Of a stretch of DNA of 64,000 nucleotides, positions 33,362 through 44,949 are shown in pieces. The notes under the pieces were generated by a model. The model worked only from the letters and a program-made list of their open reading frames with translations. It made no database searches and was not told the origin of the DNA. The position numbers and the translations under genes were made by a program. Position 1 is the stretch's first letter. Each line of letters opens with the position of its first letter. The DNA is from Anthonomus grandis grandis (lineage: Eukaryota; Arthropoda; Insecta; Coleoptera; Curculionidae). Where the stretch lies: NCBI RefSeq assembly GCF_022605725.1, contig NC_065549.1, positions 1,736,001 through 1,800,000 on the forward strand, in the 5' to 3' direction.

Positions 33362-34855
33362 CCTGAAATTAGAGGATTGGCATTTTATTTGTGGAGAAAA
33401 GACTTCCCCTACTAAATTTTCAATACAAAATATTTTGTTTTTTACAGGCACTCTTAGAATAAAAATTTCCTGTTCCAATTTCCTGGCATTTAGTGAATAA
33501 ATTTTTTAAGAAAATATTAGAAGGGTCTTTATGGCATTCCACAAATTAATAACTGCAAAATTTTGACTACTAGAACCCCGGATATTCTCTTTTCTATATC
33601 TTGTCTTTAAACAAATGGAACTTAGTCGTTTAAAAAAAAATAAATAAAAGGAATCCAAAAATCAATAACTATAAACTGGCAACTGAATTGCCAATAAAAG
33701 ACAAAATATTTTGTCACTTACAAGGACTCCTGGAATACAACAAACTCCAATTTCTTGAATTTTTGTGCATATATTTTAGTCATCAAGACTAAAAGAGTCT
33801 TAAGAGTAGTCATTAATCAATAACTGCAAAATCTTGAATACTAGAATCCAGGATATTCACTTGCCAATAAGAGACAAAGGATGTTGTTTCTTACAGGCAC
33901 TCCTGAAATAAAAATTTTTATTTCTTGATTTTTAGTGAATGAATTTTAGTCATTTAGAAATTACTAAAAGGACTTCAGAGTAGTCTATAAATCAATAACT
34001 GCAAAATGTTGACTACTGAAACTCAAGATACTCACGTGTCAATAATTGAGAAAATATTTTGTTACTTACAGGCACTCCTGGAATAAAAAATCCAGTTTCT
34101 TGACCTATAATAATTGGATTTCAGTAATTTTTTCAGAAAAAAATAAATGGATCTTCAGAGCAATCCAGAAATGAATAACTATAAAATTTTGCCTATTAGA
34201 GTCCAAAATATTCAGTTGGCAATAAAATAAAAATAATTTTGTGATTTACAAAAGTTTCTGGAATACAAACTCTAATTTCTTGAATTGTTGTGAATAAATT
34301 TTAGTCATTTTTTCAGAAAATACTAAAAGGGTCTAGTATTCAAAATTTTGAATACTAGAACTCAAAATATGCACTTGCCAATAAGACAAGTGAATATTTT
34401 AATAACCTGATGTGGATACCGAAGTGCTCCATGTTTGTCAGAAGGGGTTAAGGTTGGATCTTTTGGAAATCCTGGAAATAAATAAAGCCATCAAATCACC
34501 GGTTTAGACTTGCATTAATGAGCAAACTCAATTTGAGAGCAACACTTTCTTTAATTCCTTGGGTCCTAACAGTGACACTGACATTTGATTTGATCGATGT
34601 TTCTCTCTTACTCGCTCTTAGTACTCAGTAGAAATCTGCTAATCTCATATTGTTTAATTTTGTTATAATTTTAACTGTTCACTAGATGTGCAATGTACCA
34701 TTCAAGTATTGTTTGTTATTGTTTAGAATTAGTGTATGTGTTAAGTAACTCAGTAAGTATTTTACAATTTCATGATTTTATCTGTATTTTTTTATATCAG
34801 CTGTCAAAAAAAAAATGTTCGTATATGTTTTTGAACTGTTTGTAATATATTTTAA

Positions 34856-34895
34856 AGTCTGATGATGGCAAGAATATTTGCCGAAATGCATCACT
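34856..34895 (+). ncRNA. Hammerhead-ribozyme-like motif, copy 2
   Basis: Exact repeat of the motif at 33322-33361, carried by the 1,534-bp duplication. The two copies in tandem would yield a unit-length RNA if transcribed and cleaved; this is inference. Confidence 0.5.
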
Positions 34896-36309
34896 CCTGA
34901 AATTAGAGGATTGGCATTTTATTTGTGGAGAAAAGACTTCCCCTACTAAATTTTCAATACAAAATATTTTGTTTTTTACAGGCACTCTTAGAATAAAAAT
35001 TTCCTGTTCCAATTTCCTGGCATTTAGTGAATAAATTTTTTAAGAAAATATTAGAAGGGTCTTTATGGCATTCCACAAATTAATAACTGCAAAATTTTGA
35101 CTACTAGAACCCCGGATATTCTCTTTTCTATATCTTGTCTTTAAACAAATGGAACTTAGTCGTTTAAAAAAAAATAAATAAAAGGAATCCAAAAATCAAT
35201 AACTATAAACTGGCAACTGAATTGCCAATAAAAGACAAAATATTTTGTCACTTACAAGGACTCCTGGAATACAACAAACTCCAATTTCTTGAATTTTTGT
35301 GCATATATTTTAGTCATCAAGACTAAAAGAGTCTTAAGAGTAGTCATTAATCAATAACTGCAAAATCTTGAATACTAGAATCCAGGATATTCACTTGCCA
35401 ATAAGAGACAAAGGATGTTGTTTCTTACAGGCACTCCTGAAATAAAAATTTTTATTTCTTGATTTTTAGTGAATGAATTTTAGTCATTTAGAAATTACTA
35501 AAAGGACTTCAGAGTAGTCTATAAATCAATAACTGCAAAATGTTGACTACTGAAACTCAAGATACTCACGTGTCAATAATTGAGAAAATATTTTGTTACT
35601 TACAGGCACTCCTGGAATAAAAAATCCAGTTTCTTGACCTATAATAATTGGATTTCAGTAATTTTTTCAGAAAAAAATAAATGGATCTTCAGAGCAATCC
35701 AGAAATGAATAACTATAAAATTTTGCCTATTAGAGTCCAAAATATTCAGTTGGCAATAAAATAAAAATAATTTTGTGATTTACAAAAGTTTCTGGAATAC
35801 AAACTCTAATTTCTTGAATTGTTGTGAATGAATTTTAGTAATTTTTTTCAGATAATACTAAACGGGTTTTCAGAGTTCAAAGTCCATTAATCAATAACTG
35901 TAAAATTTCAACTACTAAAACTTAAGGTACTCACTTGCCAATAAAAGACAAAATATTTTGCTACTTACAGGCACTCCTGTAATAAAAAATATATTATATT
36001 GACTTTTAGTGAATGAATTTTAATACAATTTTCAGAAAAGGCTAACAGAATATTCACATAAGTTCATAAATCAATAACTGTGTAATTTTCACTACTAAAA
36101 CTCAAGATATTCACTTGCCAATAAAAAATAAAACATTTTGTTACTTACAGGCAAAAACAAATCCAATTTGTAGTCATTTCTTCAGAAAAGTATCTGTAAC
36201 CCGCCCTAATATCAGATTGCTTAAAAAATTAAATTACTCTCTAAAAAGTGACGCATTTGATGTTTCAGAATTCGTTCTAGTACTTTTGAAAGGGTGGGTA
36301 AAATACTGA

Positions 36310-37430
36310 CTAATCTAAAGTGGTCGAATTCAGAAGGGTTTGAAATTTTAGTTAAAGGCGTAATAAGGCCTTGGATTTAATTTTTAGTAATTTTTTTTAC
36401 GATTCCTTTTATACCATCTAAGAAATTGATAATATATTTTATGTAGCTCCTAAAAAACTAAATTAAAACTTAAATTCCCACCCCCACACTCCATAAACAC
36501 CCCGTAGTTTTCTACCGTGGATATTTTCGTTGTTCGGCACTTAATTCGTTTTGTATTTGCCTCCGGGCGGAATTCGCTCTGATCTTTGGATAAACAGACG
36601 CCGACGACGACGACGACTCTCGGCGTCGACTAGTTCTGCTCCATTTCCTCCCGTTCCAAAACAATTTACGTTTGTTTTCTAATTTACCGAGCGGTTTAGG
36701 GTCCTTAGAACATTTGCTGCAACACGGTTTAATTCTTTACGTAAATATCGGAAAAGACTAATTTGCTAAAAAAACATCCAAAACCGAAAGGGGAAGGGGG
36801 GGGGCTTAAGTGCAACGATAAAACCCGTTTCAATAATCCTTAACAAACGGGTTTACAATTTCGTAAAGACTAAGAAGGAGAACCCTATGGTGTGACAGTC
36901 AAGTCAGTAACCATTTCGACATTATTATTATTATAAATCCGATAATGAAAAATACACACAAAAAAAAATTGAAGGGCGTCGTGAATAATCCAACGTGTTC
37001 GGTTAACCTTTCTCGAATTTCTGGCATCGGTGAAATAAAATAAAATAAAAGCGTTACATAATTCAGGACGCGTTACACCGATTCCCCCGTGTACGGCAGT
37101 ACGGCCCCGGCTCTAATGTAACTTTGTAGATATACAATATAATTTTCGTTAAATATTAACTGGACCCGGCCAGAACGTGCGAGTGGATAAAGCGAAAGTT
37201 GTTGAGCGTGTCAACGGAAAACTCTCTGATTTATGTAGTTTTTGCTCGCATAATTTAAATGAACATGATCAACTTAGTTTTAACTCTTTTAACAATTTTT
37301 TGGATTATTGTTATTGTGTGCTCAATCTTAGCCTTAAATTAAGGTAATTTTAAGTGCCTGTTTACGTTATTCCTAGTTTCGTGTTTATGATTTATATATT
37401 TTTTAAAATTACGTGATTTATGTGTATATA
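36310..37430. other. Unique, less AT-rich island
   Basis: No supported ORF. From 36480 to 37240 the sequence is less AT-rich, has a GAC run near 36602-36618, a G run near 36795 and no repeat period. It could be host regulatory DNA; nothing identifies it. Confidence 0.25.
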
Positions 37431-37432
37431 TA

Positions 37433-37813
37433 CAGTGTGGTGACTTTAACTGGAATAAATTCAGTTAAAACTAATCAAAATTTATCTCGCAAAATTCCTG
37501 AGACCCGTCGATTTTTGTTTATTTTTTTCACATTTCAAAATTCTTTTTGTATTTTTTCACCTACTAGGGCAATTCACCTAGGGCAATTTAATCAAGAAAA
37601 AAAGCTCTTTTCAATGAGAGTTTAAAAAAAGTGGCTTTCCATTTAAAAAAAAAAGTTGGGGTTAATTTGGACTCCCCCTGTAGGTGAAAAAAATACAAAA
37701 ACTATCTTGAAATGTGAAAAAAAATTAACAAAAATCGACGGGTCTCAGGAATTTTGCGAGATAAATTTTGATTAGTTTTAACTGAATTTATTCCAGTTAA
37801 AGTCACCACACTG
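37433..37813. mobile_element. MITE with ~130-bp terminal inverted repeats
   Basis: The element is 381 bp, begins CAGTGTGGTGACTTTAACTG, and ends in the reverse complement of this. The inverted arms cover about 37433-37563 and 37682-37813 with few mismatches. TA flanks both sides (37431-37432 and 37814-37815). No ORF is present. Size, long arms and TA duplication fit a Tc1/mariner-type MITE that depends on another element for movement. Confidence 0.9.
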
Positions 37814-37815
37814 TA

Positions 37816-38345
37816 TATGAACTTCTTTGATCCTCTTACACGACATTACAAAGTCAAAAACTAAAAAGGAAAAAAAATCCTCATTATAATTCGTGAGACG
37901 GAACTATTTTAAAAGATGTTTCGTGCGAAAAAAAAAGTAATCTGTATTAAAATCGGGCGCGTACGTGTTTGTCTACGGCTAAAACAATAAACGCGGATTG
38001 AATGGGACAACGGGAGCAAAGGGGAAGAGCAAAGTTCCCTTCTTGGGGTCTCTGTTTATATTTTAACGCCCGGGAGATCAAAGGGACGCGTCGGGATAAA
38101 GGAGGATTTTTTGAAATGTTGTGATAAAACAACAGGGTGGCGGCTTCGGAAAAAGGATGTTTCACTACTTAGAGAAACTTCAGATCTTTAATGATTCTTT
38201 CTTATTTATATGTCTCCTATGATATTCTTAATAGTGTACGCAATAGACCAAAATAACGCCAAACATTCTACAAACATACCATTTTAGCGATACTTCTTAA
38301 GAATCCTCAATATTATGATTTTTTTATATTTCTGAATCATTTATA
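37816..38345. other. Unique sequence between MITE and pogo element
   Basis: A minus-strand 72-codon open frame (38165-37947) lies in less AT-rich DNA but resembles no family I know. Nothing else is visible. Confidence 0.25.
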
Positions 38346-38611
38346 GGGTCAGTTCACCGGTTATCCGGCCATCACTAGTTCTCGGCCTTTTTGTGACTAA
38401 AAGCCAAATATTAAGGAAATTTATTGCTATTGGCCTACTCTGAATGATAAAATCGTGTCCCGCATCTTTTTTCTGTCAAAAACGCCGGGGCTTAAGATGA
38501 CATTGCAAATGACAAGCGCGCGAAAAATCATTTAGTTGTCGACCTTCCAAGCAACAGACCACACGTGTGTGAAAAGTGCAATTTTGCTTAGTGTTGTGAA
38601 CCAAATAAATA

Positions 38612-38830
38612 GTAAGTCTCTTACAATTTTTTTGTTTTAGGTGAATGTAATATACATTAGATTATAAGGGAAGGGTTAAAACGTGTAAATTTATTGCTAA
38701 AATTTAGCAAAAAATGATTTTACAATTAAAATATTAAGTGGCCGCGAATTAAAATCATTGTAGAGTTAAGTCATTTCGGTTCTCGGCCTAAACGCAATTC
38801 TAAAAGTTTTGATTCTAACTTTTTTTTCAG
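38612..38830 (+). other. Predicted intron that splits the pogo start codon
   Basis: A consensus donor GTAAGT starts at 38612 and a T-rich tract with CAG acceptor ends at 38830. Joining A38611 to TGGCTAGATCG makes ATGGCTAGA, so the spliced RNA would start MARSKKKRTTNT. No ATG otherwise opens the N-terminal frame near the HTH: the only upstream one lies in the intron. This is a prediction from splice-site sequence alone. Confidence 0.5.
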
Positions 38831-41458
38831 TGGCTAGATCGAAGAAAAAAAGAACCACTAATACCAAGGTTATTCGACCCAATACATCGAAGGTTCGAAG
38901 GAAACTGTGTAAGTACAGTGAAGAGAATTTGAAAAATGCACTTTTTGAAATTAGAGAAAACAAAATGCCAATAAGGGAGGCAAGTCGAACATTTGGTGTT
39001 CCCAGGGCGACCATCCAAGATAGGATAAAAGGGAGAGTACCAGACGTCCTGCGAAAACCCGGACCACCTCCTCTATTAACTGTTGATGGTGAAGAAAAAA
39101 TTAAAAATTGGATTGTTAATCTGGCAAAAATTCGGTTTCCCTATTACGAAGCAGATGCTTTTTGATACAGTGTCAAAAATTAACGCTGATTCTGGTAAGT
39201 GTTTATTTAAGAAAGGTGTACCAAAACAAACGTGGTACTCAAATTTCTTAAAAAGAAATCCCGAGATATCCCTCAGAGAAGCTGAGGGAATAAATAAAGC
39301 CAGAGCTGCAATTACAGAACAATCCGTAAGAAAATGGTTTCATAACCTCAAGGAGTACTTAGAGAGTAATAATTTGTCTTACATAATGAATGATCCAACG
39401 AGGATTTTCAATGGTGATGAGTCGGGATTCGCACTGTGTCCATCCAGTGGGAAAGTTTTGGGTCCTAAAGGTTTTCGTAATTTGCTGACTGTTAAACAAG
39501 GAAACGAAAAAGAAAACATTACTGTATTAATAACTTTCAACGCTAATGAAAATTTTGCCCCCCTCCTTGTTCTATTCCTATATGTAAGACCACCTAGGTC
39601 TGTCATTGACAATATGCCCAGTGGATGGGTTTTGGGAAAGTCTGAAAAAGGGTGGATGACATCGGATGTCTTTTTTGAATTTATATGTAACGATTTTAAC
39701 AATTGGTTAATTAAAGAAGAAATTCCAAAGCCTGTAATTCTATTTGTGGATGGGCATAAATCCCACCTTAATATGGCAATAAGTACAGGGTGTGACGCAA
39801 ACCAAATTATTCTATATGCTCTACCTCCCAACACTACGCACATGCTCCAGCCGGCTGATGTTAGCGTGTTTAAGCCAATAAAATCGGAGTGGAAAAAAAC
39901 TGTTCATAATTGGCAAAGAAAACCAGAAAATCTCAACTGCTCTGTAACCAAAATTAATTTTTGTAGCCTGTTTAACGAGATACTCTCTGAACCAGAGAGA
40001 TTCGAAACTTCAGTAAAAAATGGTTTCAGAAAATCGGGACTATTTCCATTAAATCCCGATGCCGTAGATTACAGCAAATGTGTGGCTGATAAAGCAGTAG
40101 CGATAAATAAAAGTAAAAGAAAATCAATCGAAAATATAACGAAGCGTGACATAACTTCTTGCAAAAAACTTATTAATAAAATAAAAGACAATTTAACATC
40201 CTATGGTATAAATGTGGACGTAGTGTTAAGCGAAATTAACTTACTTGAACCATAATGTTCTTCAACCTCGAAAAAAGATAACCAAAATAAGAGTAATAAA
40301 TCAGAAGCCAGTTTAGAACTATTAATAGATGTAAGTAAAGGTGTTCTTAACATTGATGACAAAAATCAATCAGATATTATTATTCAAGACAACGACCTTG
40401 ATACTGACAAATTAATATTTGATCTCAACTCAGATCTCAGTATTCCTGATAAAGATACACACTTTTCTGAAAACGTGGAGATAATTCACATGGAGACTGA
40501 ATTTTCCGAAAATCAGCAGGTAAATATTTCATCTTTTGGTGATAATAATTTGAATATTGACAGCGTAAAAATTCAAAATATTATGACCAGCTCCTTTCTA
40601 AATAATGGTAAAGATGATCAAGATGATGATCTTCCATTGATTGATATTTCTGAAATTTTAGCGGCTCCTACACGCGGTACAACATTTAACGATGATATTT
40701 TTGAAACTAAGGTAGGAAATGTCCCAAACGTCGTATGTGGTAATGAAAATAATACTAATAATCTTGACATAAACAAAAAAGGTAGTTCAAAGATTAAAGA
40801 AAAACGGTGCAACGAGAAAAAAGACAAAAGAATACTGTCGGAGAGAAATATCAACGAAAATAAAGGTGAAAACAATAGTTTTCAACAAAATAAATCAGAA
40901 GGCAAAATTTCAAAAGAAGATGGGAAGAACCAGAAAAGCGAAAAAACTGCGGTTCAAGGTACTGAAAACATTGATAGAATGCATGGTGCATTTTCCGAAC
41001 ATCTAGTGTCTATATCCTGAACCAGTTAAACGTAGCAAAAATACAAACCGATCGAAAAATGAAAGAGCACCAAGTGCAATTAGCAGTGACAAATGGAGGG
41101 AATAAAAAAAAAAGATCAGGAAAAAGAATTTAAAAAGGCTGAAATTGAAAAAAGAAAAGAAGAAAGAAGGAGAATAAAGGAAAGGAAGGAAGAAACAAAA
41201 ATTGAGAAAAACAATAAGAAACAAAATAAGAGAAAACCTGATTTAGAAGAAACAAAACAAACAAAAACCAAAGAAAAGATACCATGTGATATGTGTAAAG
41301 AAACTCTTAATAGTGACACGGAAGAAGAAGATCATAAAAACATTGGTTGTGACTATTGCGCAAAATGGTTTCACAAAAAATGCACGGAATTCTATAATGT
41401 TCCCTATAGTGTTGCTACAGGCAAAGAATACAAGTGTGATAAATGTGATGACGCTTAA
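38831..41458 (+). pseudogene. Pogo transposase with C-terminal PHD-like finger, broken
   Basis: The HTH region (KYSEENLKNALFEIRENK, then IREASRTFGVPRATIQDRI) is psq/pogo-like. An extra A in the run at 39124-39128 shifts frame in the CENPB-like part; the next frame continues GFPITKQMLFDTV. Catalytic Asp codons are at 39416 (NGDESGF), 39749 (FVDGHKSH) and 39857 (QPADVSVF), with 35 residues between the last two. A TAA at 40253 interrupts the frame, which then continues to 41020 as an acidic, Asn- and Lys-rich tail. Two more frame changes near 41018 and 41099 lead to CDMC, CDYC, H-X2-C and CDKC, a PHD-type C4HC3 pattern (41284-41451), ending at 41458. Apart from these breaks the protein would be about 870 residues. 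Confidence 0.85.
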
Positions 41459-42119
41459 TAATGCACGTGCAATGAAGTATTTAGGTTTTAAGTTTTCCAT
41501 ATATTTATTATAAGTTTATCTATAACGTACTATATTACTTTGCATTTTAATGTGAATAATTATACTAGAGTATCCTGTTTTGTTGAGACTGATTAGTTTT
41601 AATATAATTGCTCATTTTACCTTCAATATTTAAGAATAAGTTGTTTTGTTTGTTTTTAGTTAAAAAGGAATTATTTATCTTTAAAGTCATTTATTTAAAT
41701 TAAACTGTTTATTTTTAATAAAACTTGTTTAAAAGTAAAATTTTACACTAATTTTCTTTAATTTAAAGATGAGTAAGTATTTATTAACAAAAACTTTTTT
41801 AAAAATGTGTAACCCTACGTAGAAAAATCTAGAATATTATTTAAATAAAATAGGTTTTGGGGTGGCCGAGAACCGATACCAAAATTGCCGAGAACTGTGA
41901 GGGGGGGCCAAGAAACAGTGAAATGGCACTTTTGTTAGTTTTATCTCGCTTTACGCTAAATCTTTGAAAAAAAAACTTACACAAATTTCTTAATTGTTAA
42001 AAACACTTTGACTAACATTTTGCATTAGGTAAAATTAAAATTCAAAGCCTCCTTCTATGTTTAATTTGGTTACAAAGTCAAAATTTCCGTTAAAAGGCCG
42101 AGAACCAGTGAACTGACCC

Positions 42120-42850
42120 TATATGATGTTTTTAAAAATGTTGTTCTAAACCTTCTTATTAATTCAATATATTTTTCAAAAATAATAACAAAATAAATAT
42201 TTATCTTTAAATCGACTTATTTTCAGTTTAAAATTTAAGTAAAAAATAAGATTTAAATTTTTAAACATTTTAGATAAATCCAACTTGATTTCTTAGGTTA
42301 AGTGATTTTATTATTACAGGCTGTTGAGATTTCATTTTTTAAATTTTAGGCAAAAAATGCCTCAGTTTCTTAGGTTACGTGACTCTATTATTCCAGGCAG
42401 CTGAACTTAATTTTTTTAAATTTCAGGCAAAAAATGTATCGAATTTCTTCATTCTCATATATCTCTTACTTGAAATTAAAATAGTCTCAACTGTCTGGAA
42501 TTAACCTAAGAATTAAAAAGAAACTACAAGTCTGATAAAAAAATCTCGAACTTATATTAAGATTTAGACTTAGATAACCAGTTTTAGTGCCTTCTGGAAT
42601 TTGCAGCTATTGTATTTCTGGACTTTTAACGTAATTTCTTAGTTTTTTTCAGGCATATAAAGTCATTTTTAATATTATTCCAGGCGTTTAAACTCAGTTT
42701 AATTTTGTTTCTGGTATTTGAAGCTAATTTCTGGATTCTTGGGATGATTCCTCCTTTAGTTCTTGGTTTTCAGGCATTCGAATTTTAGATTTCTTCCTAG
42801 CATCTTAATTTATTATTTATTATTTATTTATCTTTGAGCCGAGCTCACTA
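42120..42850. repeat. AT-rich block with CAGGCA motifs
   Basis: TTCCAGGCAGCTGAACTT, TTTCAGGCATATAAAGTC and TTCCAGGCGTTTAAAC-like motifs recur at 50-70 base spacing. The block resembles a decayed form of the 20.7-23.1 kb repeat. No gene is visible. Confidence 0.45.
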
Positions 42851-44440
42851 AGTGGTAAGCTCCCTTACTACATACTTCCTAACGTCTTTCCCATACCTTC
42901 TCCTCGGCAAAGACAATTAAATTAATTTATCATATATCCCAAACCCCGGAGTGGATTGAGTGCTGAACGCGTACACATACTCGAAACTACACTTCTGGAG
43001 AAGCCTGAAATGCATTCCGTGTGTATTTGGAGGGAAATCTAAAGACTGAATTATTTAGTGTACATTACCACTTGGGCCAACACCATCCACTTGACGCTGT
43101 GTTTTCGATTTAAGACTTAAAAACTGTCTTATATCCGACATGCAATTTGGTTACTAAAAGAAAAAAACTCCCTAAAAGTGACTTATATCAATAAGAAAAC
43201 TGTTTATTTATCCCATCATGGTTGTATACACGTAAAACATTATTTTTGACCGACTCTTTTAAGCTCGAACAAGTTAATATACATCCGCGCCTTGTGACCA
43301 TCTGTTCCTTCACGTTTGTCGGCTGTTTTCAATTTAAATTTAACAAACACACAGAACTTTTAATTATTTTATCGTGGAATATTAACGAACGATTTTCCAT
43401 GTCGTGCTATAAAGAAAGAAAAATACCTTCCAAGAACTCCCTCTCTATCCAACCCTAATGGTAAACAAGACCGTGTTTACACATAATAAATTTCGAAATA
43501 ATATTATATAATATGTATATAAAATACACATAGTAAATCGGCCTTATGTGCCTTGGCGTGCAGGTAGTGAACAAATAAACGTATATATGTTATATAGGAT
43601 CATACATTATTCATGGCTTTTCCTTTATTAAATACATATATTAAAATATTGTCAATTGTAATTACGGTTTTAGGTCGACGGCATGAACTATTGTTTCTTT
43701 TTATTTAATTATTTATGAACGTATGTAAGCAATATTTCTATTAAGGGTTTTTTCCAGTAATAGTAATTAGGCATTTACTTTTTGTATATAAGTGGCTGAA
43801 CAGACGAAAACGCCTTCCCATTTGTCACTAATTAAACCTGAAAAAGTAAGGAAATAAAATTGTGTGTTTTTCAGCAAAAATAATTGTAACTTTCTTGCTG
43901 TTGTAGCTAGAAACTTGAAATAAACTGGATTGCGTACTCGAAGGTTCAGGACACACAATTTCTCTATATAAGTTTGTTGAGAAATTAATAGTTTTCAAGA
44001 AAATGAAAATTGAAACTTACAATGACGATTTTCCTAATCTTTAGTCATTAGAGAACGCATCTCGCCCGTAGTGCCTATATAAAAAGGTTTAGTTATGATA
44101 TGTGGAAGAGAAAAAAAGGGAAATTCTCAGCTTAAGGGATGTACAACATATTTTTATAGTAAATGGAAGTTGTTGGGCCAAAAAAAAATCATGAGGTTTG
44201 CCTATAAATGTTGATGATGAACATAAAAGGCTCGTAGACGAAACGTCGTCATTTTTTTTTATTTCTTTTTTAAATATCTTGATTTTTAAATGTTAGTGTC
44301 TGTTTCCTAATGGAACGCCCTGCATTTAATTATTTTTAAATTTCAAATTGGATAATGTATATGTGAATTGAGTTTCCCACAGATCTAAGTCATAATAAAT
44401 AAAATCATATAATAAATAAAAACAAAACTAAAAGATTCGG
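42851..44440. other. Unassigned sequence
   Basis: No gene or tandem repeat was recognised. A 78-codon frame at 43222-43458 and a minus frame at 43958-43767 resemble nothing known to me. The part 42840-43110 is less AT-rich and may be an old transposon. A weak hammerhead-like motif occurs at 44209-44250. Confidence 0.3.
44209..44250 (+). other. Weak hammerhead-like motif
   Basis: TTGATGATGA is followed about 20 bases later by GACGAAACGTCGTC. GAAA, the ACGT palindrome and the C after it match the stronger copy at 50.1 kb. The first core base is T instead of C, stem II does not form well and stem I does not pair, so it is at best a fossil. Confidence 0.25.
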
Positions 44441-44880
44441 AGAGCCTTAGCGTAAGTTTTCATGTTTTCCAGGCCTTTGGAGTCATTTTTTAAATATTTC
44501 AGGCATGTCATATAATTTTTCCATTTTCCAAGATTTCGGTATAATTATTCATGTTTTCCAAGTTCTTGGATTAATTTTCTTTATTTTCCAGATGCTTTTG
44601 ATAATTTACAGGTCTAGTGTAATTTGTCATGTCTTTCAGGCCTTTGGAGTAATTTTTTAAGCGTTCCAGGCATTTCATATAGTTTTTTCCATTTTTCAAG
44701 ATTTGGATATAATTTTTCATGCCTTCCAGGTCCCTTGGCTAATTTTCCTTGTCTTATAGGTCCTTTTAATATTTTCAAGGTCGTCATTGTATATTTTCAT
44801 GTTTTTCAGAAATTTAGAGTAATTTTTTAAGTGTTCCAGGCATTTGATATAATTTTTCCTTACGTCCAAAATAAGCACAA
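44441..44880 (+). repeat. CCAGGCA-type repeat block
   Basis: GTTTTCCAGGCCTTTGGAGT, TTTCAGGCATGTCATATAAT and similar motifs recur every 50-60 bases, with a longer repeat of about 170 bases (GCCTTTGGAGTxATTTTTTAA at 44472 and 44639). No coding potential is visible. Confidence 0.55.
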
Positions 44881-44949
44881 AGTATTGTGAATTTATTATA
44901 AATACACTTAATATTATCAATAGTACCATCATCATCAAGCTTACTGACA

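Larger units (their letters stand above)
32750..35817 (+). repeat. 1,534-bp tandem duplication within the array
   Basis: The stretch from about 32750 to 34283 is repeated at 34284-35817 with a constant offset of 1,534 bases. All segments I compared are identical. The marker GAATACAAACTCTAATTTCT occurs at 32727, 34261 and 35795, again 1,534 apart. The flank before the first copy is similar but not identical to the unit end, as expected from unequal exchange between paralogous monomers. A collapsed or duplicated assembly is the alternative. Confidence 0.9.
31800..36200 (+). repeat. ~180-bp tandem repeat array
   Basis: The recurring order is TTGCCAATAAAAGACAAAAT, then ATTTTGTTACTTACAGGCAC, then TCCTGGAATAAAAA, then TTTCTTGAATTTTAGTGAAT, then AGAAAAxACTAAAAGG, then CAATAACTGCAAAATTTTGA, then CTACTAGAACxCxxGATAT. 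Copies are near 31843, 32024, 32205 and 32378 and onward. The array is interrupted by a non-repetitive segment of about 550 bp at 32875-33430, repeated at 34409-34964. The ORFs inside are incidental. Confidence 0.85.
38370..42113. promoter_or_regulatory. Subterminal GGTTCTCGGCC repeats of the pogo element
   Basis: GTTCTCGGCC occurs near 38378 and 38776 on the plus strand. Its reverse complement GGCCGAGAAC occurs near 41862 and 42096, and a shortened GCCGAGAACTG near 41886. The symmetric placement near both ends suggests binding sites for the element's own transposase (inference). Confidence 0.6.
38346..42119 (+). mobile_element. Pogo-family DNA transposon, 3.77 kb
   Basis: The ends are inverted: GGGTCAGTTCACCGGTTATC on the left and a right end reading GAACCAGTGAACTGACCC. 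A TA pair flanks each side (38344-38345 and 42120-42121). Both ends carry extra copies of GGTTCTCGGCC inside the termini. The transposase gene inside has a psq-type HTH, a DDD catalytic core and a C-terminal PHD-like finger, but is broken by frameshifts and a stop. Confidence 0.9.

Noticed and set aside
33263..35012. Two identical 71-codon minus-strand frames as duplicated genes
   Set aside because: They lie in the 1,534-bp duplication across low-complexity repeat DNA, and composition is AT-driven.
9130..36200. Regular repeats as CRISPR arrays
   Set aside because: Eukaryotic sequence; units are contiguous tandem monomers with no unique spacers and no cas genes.
39379..39843. 154-codon minus-strand frame
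   Set aside because: It is the shadow of the pogo transposase DDD domain on the other strand.
43960..44010. Possible extra 175-bp satellite piece (GAGAAATTAATAGTTTTCAA)
   Set aside because: Too short and without the other landmarks of the monomer.
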